DNA of 6,343 nt, taken from contig JAURMJ010000004.1 of assembly GCA_030830765.1 (NCBI GenBank), positions 1 to 6,343 of the forward strand, read 5' to 3'. Both the position numbers and the translations under genes were made by a program. The notes below the pieces were generated by a model. It made no database searches and was not told the DNA's origin. It saw only the letters and a list, made by a program, of their open reading frames with translations. Shown here piece by piece: positions 1 to 4,916 of this stretch. How positions within the stretch are numbered: position 1 is the first letter of the stretch; each line of letters starts with the position of its first letter. The DNA is from Quisquiliibacterium sp. GTDB taxonomy: Bacteria > Pseudomonadota > Gammaproteobacteria > Burkholderiales > Burkholderiaceae_E.

Positions 1-33
1 CAATACTCAATAGTCGGTGAGTTGTCCATCGTT

Positions 34-40
34 GGAAGAA
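34..40 (+). promoter_or_regulatory. Ribosome binding site for the methyltransferase
   Basis: GGAAGAA lies 5 bases before ATG 46. It decides the start against TTG 22, whose nearest purine-rich stretch (GGTGAG, 16-21) abuts the codon with no spacer. Confidence 0.55.
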
Positions 41-45
41 ATCCT

Positions 46-585
46 ATGACTGCTCTGAAGTTCGCTGCCGTGTTAGGTGTGCTTTTATGTTTCGCTTGGG
101 CGCGGCGAGGCTTCTTTGTTGGCGCTGAAAGATCATCGAGGAGCAGAAAGCTACTCAGCTTGTCTGGCACATTGTTGGGTTTGGTTGTCATCTTAAGACT
201 TTTGTTACATGGTGGGAATAGCGATGTTAGCCTTTCGATTTTGGGTATATTGACTGTTATCGTTTCTGTGTTAATTTTTTATTGGGCAATGTCTTCGTAC
301 GGCAGTGTGCGTCCCGGTATTGCATTTTCACCCGGTGTGCGCGGATCCATTAATACTTCTGGTCGCTATAAGTTTGTGCGTCATCCATTCTACTATTCAT
401 ATATTATTTATTGGATTGGTGTAGTTTTAATTATTCCGGAATTTTTGATTTTTTGTGGCGTGGTCTTCATGATATCGCTGTATTATTATGCTGCACGCAA
501 AGAAGAAGGTCTAATTCTAAAAACAAATTTGTCTGAGGCTTACACGGAATATAAAAAAAATACAGGAATGTTTTTGCCGTTTTGA
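46..585 (+). CDS. ICMT-type integral-membrane methyltransferase
   Basis: Predicted membrane protein of 179 residues in the isoprenylcysteine carboxyl methyltransferase / phospholipid methyltransferase superfamily, whose members transfer a methyl group from S-adenosylmethionine to a lipophilic substrate in the membrane. Hydrophobic stretches lie at about residues 3-18, 36-54, 60-82 and 115-148. The family signature is clear: GRYKFVRHPFYYSY (Arg-His-Pro at 112-114), then ARKEE (Glu 153-154) and a C-terminal EAYTEYKKNTGMFLPF, which together form the cofactor pocket in this family. I chose ATG 46 because GGAAGAA (34-40) sits 5 bases upstream. TTG 22 is possible but poorly placed, and the frame stays open to the left edge, so a start outside the window cannot be excluded. 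Codons are AT-rich, unlike the right half. The substrate cannot be read from sequence. A bacterial ICMT homologue need not act on prenyl-cysteine, and the neighbouring acyltransferase product is one candidate. The fold is confident, the role is not. Confidence 0.85.
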   Translation: MTALKFAAVLGVLLCFAWARRGFFVGAERSSRSRKLLSLSGTLLGLVVILRLLLHGGNSDVSLSILGILTVIVSVLIFYWAMSSYGSVRPGIAFSPGVRGSINTSGRYKFVRHPFYYSYIIYWIGVVLIIPEFLIFCGVVFMISLYYYAARKEEGLILKTNLSEAYTEYKKNTGMFLPF

Positions 586-593
586 TCTGTATT
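553..593 (-). terminator. Candidate intrinsic terminator of the acyltransferase gene, inside the methyltransferase 3' end
   Basis: Read on the - strand, AATACAG (593-587) and CTGTATT (565-559) form a perfect 7-pair stem with a 21-base loop. An unbroken run of eight T (560-553) covers the last two stem bases and the six after it. The acyltransferase stop codon (594-592) overlaps the foot of the stem. The stem has only two G-C pairs and the loop is long, so it would be weak, but the T-tract is on the correct side for the - strand only. The element lies inside the methyltransferase coding region, so the two genes share this DNA. Confidence 0.4.
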
Positions 594-1425
594 AAACAAT
601 TGGAACTTCGATGTGTTTTTTCTCTTGCCTTAGACGTTTTCCGCGAGTTCTTGGGCGAGCCCACATGTTATTGACTGACGAAAATATTTCGATGTCAGGA
701 TGAAACCGATTTCCCATAAAAAGATAAAGCGGATGTGATAAGTCGTACCACCTCCGTTCTGCTGAAAAGACGTGAAACGATAGGATTCTATGCGGTATGC
801 CTGCTGCTGTCGACAGAGGGCGTAATTGCTTGTCTGCGAAAGTATCAGTGAAGCCTAAATCAAGATAGCTTTGTTCAATCGGAGGTCGAGCTCCGATGAG
901 TATCCACTCTACCTGCTTGGCGAGGCAGTATCTGTGTAATGCTTTAAAAAGTGCAAGTTTTACCAGTCTACCCCTTGGACCCGCTTTGATTGCTAGGCGC
1001 GAAACCCCTGCGAGAGGGCGACCTTTATATTCATCCGGTAATTTTATGGAATCTTCTAGAGGGAGGGGCGTGTCAAAATTTGTTTGTATTCTTATCGTGC
1101 CAAGCGGTTCTTCATCGATTTTTCCTTCCGCAAGGAATACTATCGCGTCAGATTTCCGATCAATCGTTTCTGGTGTTCCGAGGAGCTCTCCAAGTGGCGG
1201 TAGATGTCGACTGTAGGCCTCAGAACGAATCCGTACAGCACGCTCCAATTGTTCATCTGTCCGGACTATTCGAACGGTGAAGGGAAGGTCCGCTCTCTTG
1301 GGTTGCGTTGCGCTAGTAAAAGGGAATGCTCCGGTTTGGCTAACAGTTGTTCCTGTTTCACCCTGGCTGCCATGCGCAGCTAGGACCTCAGAAGGGCTGG
1401 ACCGTGGATGAGGATTGACGTTCAT
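592..1425 (-). CDS. N-acyl amino acid synthase (FeeM-type), autoinducer-synthase-like acyltransferase
   Basis: Predicted 277-residue cytoplasmic acyltransferase resembling FeeM-type N-acyl amino acid synthases, which share a GNAT-like fold with LuxI autoinducer synthases and move a fatty acyl chain from acyl carrier protein to an amino acid amine. Residues 1-48 are Ser/Thr/Pro-rich and probably disordered. The core follows: VRIVRTDEQLERAVRIRSEAY (about 51-71, first strand and helix with the conserved Arg), DRKSDAIVFLAE (89-100, the Asp pair), GTIRIQTN (109-116), GVSRLAIK (140-147), the helix LVKLALFKALHRYCL (154-168) and WILIGARPP..QSYLDLGF (174-192). LuxI enzymes usually have Glu three residues before the SR-motif Arg; here that position is Gly. 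The C-terminus is very basic. ATG 1425 directly follows GTG 1428 and either may be used; the only SD-like sequence (AAGTGA, about 10 bases upstream) is weak. A related alternative is the exosortase-associated acyltransferase branch, but no PEP-CTERM gene is visible. Family is fairly sure, product unknown. Confidence 0.75.
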   Translation of the reverse strand: MNVNPHPRSSPSEVLAAHGSQGETGTTVSQTGAFPFTSATQPKRADLPFTVRIVRTDEQLERAVRIRSEAYSRHLPPLGELLGTPETIDRKSDAIVFLAEGKIDEEPLGTIRIQTNFDTPLPLEDSIKLPDEYKGRPLAGVSRLAIKAGPRGRLVKLALFKALHRYCLAKQVEWILIGARPPIEQSYLDLGFTDTFADKQLRPLSTAAGIPHRILSFHVFSAERRWYDLSHPLYLFMGNRFHPDIEIFSSVNNMWARPRTRGKRLRQEKKHIEVPIV

Positions 1426-1520
1426 CACAAATCATTCACTTTTAAAACAGTTACTTAGCTTTCTTAGTTCATGTACCGTATACCTATTTTGAGAATTTTG
1501 GAAGGGGTTTGTTGTTTCGT

Positions 1521-1530
1521 CGAACGTTCG
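1521..1530. promoter_or_regulatory. Perfect palindrome CGAACGTTCG, possible operator
   Basis: A 10-base perfect inverted repeat lies about 95 bases upstream of the acyltransferase start and 185 bases upstream of the kinase start. Symmetric sites in a divergent promoter region often bind dimeric regulators. It does not match the lux-box consensus, which has separated half sites. A single 10-base palindrome can arise by chance, so the call is tentative. Confidence 0.2.
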
Positions 1531-1706
1531 CTCCTCGCTAGCTGGTTAGATCCTTTGGCGTATCGGGATTACGGATTAGTTGCGTGACCTTGGTTTGCTT
1601 CCGCGTTACCCTCTGATCGTCGTTATTTGTAGTGACTTTGTTGCTATGGTCGAAGTCGACGCGCGGCTGCTTTGGCCGAACATAGAGTTTTCCGCTCTTT
1701 TGTACC

Positions 1707-1710
1707 GAGG
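1707..1710 (+). promoter_or_regulatory. Ribosome binding site for the histidine kinase
   Basis: GAGG ends 5 bases before ATG 1716 and so favours that start. GTG 1710 shares its first base with this motif and would have no usable Shine-Dalgarno sequence. An in-frame TAG at 1683-1685 rules out any start further upstream. Confidence 0.55.
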
Positions 1711-1715
1711 TGCAG

Positions 1716-3527
1716 ATGGTTGATGGAGGCGCTGTTTCGCTCAACGACGAGTTTCTTGAACAGTACCACCGAGCTGGTGTCCAGACGGCGTTTTACGCGT
1801 CGATTGGTGCTGCGTTGATTTTCTTAACCTTCCTCGTTATTGCTTTGATTTTTGAGAGTGCCTCGGGGCCGGCGATCTGGATGCGATTGGCCGTCGTCGC
1901 ACTTCTCGGTGCTGGTGCTTTCACGATGTACGCGTATCCCAGTTTCTCGACAACGAACTATGTCGCGATTACAACGAGCGTGAGTGGGCTGACATTAGCC
2001 TGCACTGTGTACCTGCTATCCCTCTATCCAGAGGGGGTGTTGGCAACGAATCCGGGTGTGACCCCCGCGCTGATTTTTGGTTTGATGCTTCATTACGGTT
2101 TCTTACGCCTGCCTGCTTGGACAGCTGTTCTTGTTGGTGGATTTGTGTCGCTTGGATGCTTATTTCTTCTTGCCCCATCTTATAGTCCCATGATCGCCCA
2201 GCATGCGAATACCCGGATTGCTATCTATTTGTTCTTTGCCAATTTAGCTGGGTTTTTCATTTGCAGAACAACTGAAACCCGCGAACGCGAACTCTTCCAT
2301 GCCCGGCGCCGTGCGGAGGTTGCGCAAGAGGCATTGAACACGCGTGCGAATGCAGCTGAAGAGGCACACCTTGACAAGACGAGGCTGTTGGCAGCGGTCA
2401 GCCATGATCTGCGGCAGCCGATGATGGCTGTGCGCTCGTATCTTGGGACGCTGATGCGCCGGCTTGAGCGTGGTGATGCCGGGCAGGCTCGGCGGCAGGC
2501 TGATCTGTTGTCCAAATCGGTTGACATTCTGGGCGAGACGCTTGATCACGTGTTGACTTCTGCTCGCTATGACAGCGGGACAGAGCCGATTACGGTCGCT
2601 GAGGTTGAACTGGCCCCGATTCTGTCGCGCCTGCGCGAGACCTTTGCGACCGAGGCTGCGACCAGGGGCCTGGAATTACGAATCCGGATTCCGGATCAAC
2701 CAATTGCAGTGACCACTGATGCGATCGCGCTGTGGCGAATCCTGATGAACATCGTCTCGAATGCGTTGAAGTTCACGGCGCCTGATGGACGTATCGGGCG
2801 TGGCGTGCTGGTCAACGTACGAATGAAGGGGGATGTTTGCCAGATTGTCGTGAGCGATACCGGGATCGGCATCTCCAAAGAGAGCCTCGAAACGATCTGG
2901 CTGCCCTATTTTCAGATCTCCAATACCGAGCGAAATCGTGAGCGCGGCCTGGGATTGGGCCTGTTCCTGGTGCGTCGTGCGGTCGAGCAACTGCCGGGGC
3001 ACTCGCTCGCGTTACGTTCAACGCTGGGTCGTGGAACCCGGTTCACCGTCAGTCTTCCCGGGCATCGGGTCAGTCGATCCGCCGAGGTCGAGGCAGCCAA
3101 GGAGTTGCTCAGTGACGACGAACTGAATGAGCTTCAGGGCGGGTTTGCCCTGATTCTTGAGGATGATCCTTCGTCCCGTCAGGCCTTTGAGGAGTTACTC
3201 AATGAATGGAACATGGTCTTTGTCAGTGGAGCTGATCTGCATGATTTGCTGATCGAGTGCGAGCATTCTGCGCGACTTCCCGATGTGATCATCAGTGATT
3301 TTCGTTTGCCGGGCGAACTCAATGGAGCCGACTGCGTGCGGGTTCTGCGACGACGCCTGGAAAGCGATGTGCCCGCAGTGATCGTGACCGGTGAGGCCAA
3401 CCCAGGTGACGTTCGACGCGTTCTACCCGACGGGGCGGTGCTTATTCCCAAGCCATTTGATCCAGTCGTTCTGGCGGCTCAGCTGCTTGATGCAGTCCGG
3501 AAAGCAAGGCGGGCTGAACAGATGTAG
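1716..3527 (+). CDS. Hybrid sensor histidine kinase with six-TM sensor and C-terminal receiver
   Basis: Inner-membrane hybrid sensor kinase of 603 residues. The N-terminal sensor is almost entirely hydrophobic, with about six membrane segments (near 26-48, 54-74, 84-104, 114-130, 134-153, 166-183) and no sizeable periplasmic domain, so it probably detects a lipophilic ligand or a membrane state. A charged, probably coiled-coil linker (187-225) leads to the dimerisation domain, whose H-box SHDLRQP contains phosphoacceptor His 230. The ATPase domain shows the N-box (Asn 345 and 349 in NIVSNALKF), G1 (DTGIGI, 381-386), an F-box-like PYFQ and G2 (GLGLGL, 411-416). The receiver (about 476-596) keeps every key residue: acidic EDD 482-484, phosphoacceptor Asp 528, Thr 558 and Lys 579. 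No HPt or DNA-binding output domain is present, so a partner must lie elsewhere. The sensor half is clearly AT-richer than the kinase half. Architecture resembles CqsS/PhcS-like quorum-sensing kinases, but the signal is unknown. Confidence 0.93.
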   Translation: MVDGGAVSLNDEFLEQYHRAGVQTAFYASIGAALIFLTFLVIALIFESASGPAIWMRLAVVALLGAGAFTMYAYPSFSTTNYVAITTSVSGLTLACTVYLLSLYPEGVLATNPGVTPALIFGLMLHYGFLRLPAWTAVLVGGFVSLGCLFLLAPSYSPMIAQHANTRIAIYLFFANLAGFFICRTTETRERELFHARRRAEVAQEALNTRANAAEEAHLDKTRLLAAVSHDLRQPMMAVRSYLGTLMRRLERGDAGQARRQADLLSKSVDILGETLDHVLTSARYDSGTEPITVAEVELAPILSRLRETFATEAATRGLELRIRIPDQPIAVTTDAIALWRILMNIVSNALKFTAPDGRIGRGVLVNVRMKGDVCQIVVSDTGIGISKESLETIWLPYFQISNTERNRERGLGLGLFLVRRAVEQLPGHSLALRSTLGRGTRFTVSLPGHRVSRSAEVEAAKELLSDDELNELQGGFALILEDDPSSRQAFEELLNEWNMVFVSGADLHDLLIECEHSARLPDVIISDFRLPGELNGADCVRVLRRRLESDVPAVIVTGEANPGDVRRVLPDGAVLIPKPFDPVVLAAQLLDAVRKARRAEQM

Positions 3528-3530
3528 ATC

Positions 3531-3562
3531 ATGACGCCCGGGGGGTTGTGATGACGCCGGGC
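3531..3562 (+). repeat. ATGACGCC direct repeat with GCCCGG/CCGGGC hairpin
   Basis: ATGACGCC occurs at 3531-3538 and 3551-3558, exactly 20 bases apart. Overlapping it, GCCCGG (3536-3541) and CCGGGC (3557-3562) can pair around a 15-base loop. There is no T-tract after it, so it is not an intrinsic terminator by itself. It could stabilise the kinase transcript's 3' end or be a protein-binding site for the downstream gene. It is short enough to be chance. Confidence 0.3.
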
Positions 3563-3608
3563 TGATCCGCCGTTCCGAGGCCAGCATCGCTTAATATTCA
3601 TTTGTCGG

Positions 3609-3634
3609 AGCCCACGAGTCTGGTGGGCTTTTTT
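3609..3634 (+). terminator. Intrinsic terminator-like hairpin after the kinase gene
   Basis: AGCCCAC (3609-3615) and GTGGGCT (3623-3629) form a perfect 7-pair, mostly G-C stem with a 7-base loop, followed by a run of T to 3634. This is a textbook rho-independent terminator for + strand transcripts and probably ends the kinase mRNA. It sits unusually close to the next start codon (ATG 3655), so it may also act as a leader element of the acyl-CoA dehydrogenase gene. Confidence 0.75.
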
Positions 3635-3643
3635 CTTGATACC

Positions 3644-3648
3644 GGGAG
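3644..3648 (+). promoter_or_regulatory. Ribosome binding site for acyl-CoA dehydrogenase
   Basis: GGGAG lies 6 bases before ATG 3655 and just outside the upstream hairpin, so it would be accessible whether or not the hairpin forms. It supports ATG 3655 as the start. Confidence 0.6.
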
Positions 3649-3654
3649 ATCACG

Positions 3655-4806
3655 ATGATCGAGCGCAGCATCTTTACCGAAGACCATGACGCATTCCGCG
3701 ATTCATTTCGTCGGTTTGTTGATAAGGAGATTGTCCCCTTCCATGCGCAGTGGGAGGAGCAGGGCTACGTCGACCGGGAGGTTTGGACTAAGGCGGGAGA
3801 GAACGGCTTTTTGTGTACCTCCATGCCTGAGGAATACGGCGGTGCCGGTGCCGACAAGGTCTATTCGGTCGTGATGATGGAGGAACTTGCGCGGGTCAAT
3901 GCCAGTGGTATCGGGTTCGGTCTGCATTCGGAAATCGTTGCTCCGTACATCCTGCACTACGGCTCCGAAGAGCAGAAACGTCACTATCTGCCCAAGCTGG
4001 CCAGCGGAGAGATCATCGGTGCGATCGCCATGAGCGAGCCGGCAGCCGGTTCGGATCTCCAGGGCGTGAAGACTTCTGCCGCACGAAAGGGCGACCACTA
4101 TGTGTTGAACGGATCCAAGACTTTCATCACCAACGGCTGGCACGCCGACCTGGTGATTGTCGTGGCTAAGACCAACCCGAGTGCCGGAGCCAAAGGCACC
4201 AGCCTGCTGCTCGTTGAGCGTGGCATGAAGGGCTTCGAGAAAGGTAAGCGCCTGAAGAAAGTGGGCATGAAGGCCCAGGATACGTCCGAGCTTTTCTTTG
4301 ACAACGTCGAAGTACCAGCCGCCAACTTGCTGGGCGGCGAGAATCAGGGCTTCATTTATCTGATGCAGGAGCTGCCCTGGGAGCGCCTGCAGATCGCGAT
4401 TGCCGGCGTCGAGAATGCGCAAGCTGCGATCGACTGGACCGTTGACTACGTGAAGGAGCGCAAGGTCTTTGGTACGACGGTTGCGAGTTTCCAGAACACC
4501 CGCTTCAAGCTCGCTGAGATGCAGACGGAGGTTCAGATTGCACGCGTCTTCGTCGACAAGTGCATCTCGATGCAGCTTGATGACAAGCTCGATGCGACGA
4601 CCGCATCAATGGCCAAGTACTGGTGCAGCGACCTGCAATGCAAGGTCGTCGACGAATGCGTCCAACTGCACGGCGGTTATGGCTACATGTGGGAGTACCC
4701 GGTGGCCCGTGCCTTTGCCGATGCCCGTGTCCAGCGCATCTACGGCGGCACCAACGAGATCATGAAGGAGTTGATCACCCGATCGATGGGGCTGGGAGCG
4801 CGCTAG
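3655..4806 (+). CDS. Acyl-CoA dehydrogenase, long-chain (LCAD) type
   Basis: Complete 383-residue cytoplasmic FAD enzyme that catalyses alpha,beta-dehydrogenation of acyl-CoA thioesters and passes electrons to electron-transfer flavoprotein. The N-terminal helical domain (about 7-118) is followed by the flavin and substrate segment IGAIAMSEPAAGSDLQGVKT (121-140), TFITNGWHADLVIVV (156-170), the beta domain to about 230, and the C-terminal helical domain with ERKVFGTTVASFQ (268-280) and VQLHGGYGYMWEYPVARAF (336-354). The usual medium/short-chain catalytic Glu near the C-terminus is Gly here (IYGGTNEIMKEL, 362-373). Instead Glu 243 in PWERL occupies the catalytic position used by long-chain and isovaleryl-CoA dehydrogenases. 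The C-terminal half closely resembles mammalian LCAD as I remember it. Length is typical. It is transcribed away from the kinase and ends 110 bases before the convergent carboxylase gene. Chain-length preference is inferred; a branched-chain substrate is possible. Confidence 0.93.
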   Translation: MIERSIFTEDHDAFRDSFRRFVDKEIVPFHAQWEEQGYVDREVWTKAGENGFLCTSMPEEYGGAGADKVYSVVMMEELARVNASGIGFGLHSEIVAPYILHYGSEEQKRHYLPKLASGEIIGAIAMSEPAAGSDLQGVKTSAARKGDHYVLNGSKTFITNGWHADLVIVVAKTNPSAGAKGTSLLLVERGMKGFEKGKRLKKVGMKAQDTSELFFDNVEVPAANLLGGENQGFIYLMQELPWERLQIAIAGVENAQAAIDWTVDYVKERKVFGTTVASFQNTRFKLAEMQTEVQIARVFVDKCISMQLDDKLDATTASMAKYWCSDLQCKVVDECVQLHGGYGYMWEYPVARAFADARVQRIYGGTNEIMKELITRSMGLGAR

Positions 4807-4851
4807 ATCATCCAGATCATGGCCTGCCAGATCAGCAGGATCAGTCAGATC
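4806..4851. repeat. Phased GATC repeat array between convergent genes
   Basis: GATC occurs at 4806, 4815, 4830, 4839 and 4848, with spacings of 9, 15, 9 and 9 bases and a loose unit of the form CAGATCANN. A further GATC lies at 4874. The array begins at the last base of the acyl-CoA dehydrogenase stop codon. CCTGC/GCAGG (4823-4827, 4835-4839) gives a 5-pair hairpin around one unit, and CTGCTG/CAGCAG (4857-4862, 4879-4884) gives another just downstream. Neither has a good T-tract. It may be a degenerate tandem repeat, a Dam-methylation cluster if the host has Dam, or a weak shared 3'-end structure. Confidence 0.4.
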
Positions 4852-4916
4852 GGTCCCTGCTGATTGGCCGGCAGATCGCAGCAGTTTCGGCCGTGAAGGT
4901 GCGGGGTGGATTCTCT

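Larger units (their letters stand above)
1426..1715. other. Divergent intergenic region between acyltransferase and kinase genes
   Basis: This 290-base stretch separates two divergent start codons and must hold promoters for both or long leaders. I see no convincing gene in it. A 68-codon antisense frame (1744-1538) starts with TTG inside the kinase gene and looks spurious. Notable short features are a perfect 10-base palindrome (1521-1530), GCTAGC (1537-1542), GTATAC (1478-1483), a tandem GGATTA (1566-1571 and 1573-1578), and a CGGC/GCCG hairpin (1664-1678). No canonical -35/-10 pair stands out on either strand. Confidence 0.5.

Noticed and set aside
22..45. TTG 22 as the methyltransferase start
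   Set aside because: ATG 46 has a well-spaced GGAAGAA, while TTG 22 has only a purine stretch touching the codon. A start left of the window remains possible because the frame is open.
467..664. 65-codon - strand frame across the convergent junction
   Set aside because: It overlaps both flanking genes, which have clear family motifs in other frames; its composition reflects the shadow of an AT-rich region.
1521..1530. Palindrome as a lux box
   Set aside because: Lux boxes have two half sites separated by about ten bases with CTG/CAG edges; this uninterrupted palindrome does not fit and no LuxR gene is visible.
1622..1650. Extended -10-like TGCTATGGT (1642-1650) upstream of the kinase
   Set aside because: Only four of six -10 bases match and no acceptable -35 lies 16-18 bases upstream; too weak to call a promoter.
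1538..1744. 68-codon - strand frame crossing the kinase start
   Set aside because: It begins with TTG inside the kinase gene, has no Shine-Dalgarno sequence I can see, is low in hydrophobic core residues and resembles no family.
3591..3600. TTAATATT as a -10 element for acyl-CoA dehydrogenase
   Set aside because: It is AT-rich in GC-rich surroundings, but no -35 with normal spacing is present, so I left it as a note to the hairpin finding.
3703..4422. 239-codon - strand frame opposite the acyl-CoA dehydrogenase
   Set aside because: It is an antisense shadow of a strongly conserved gene in GC-rich DNA, with no recognisable domain.
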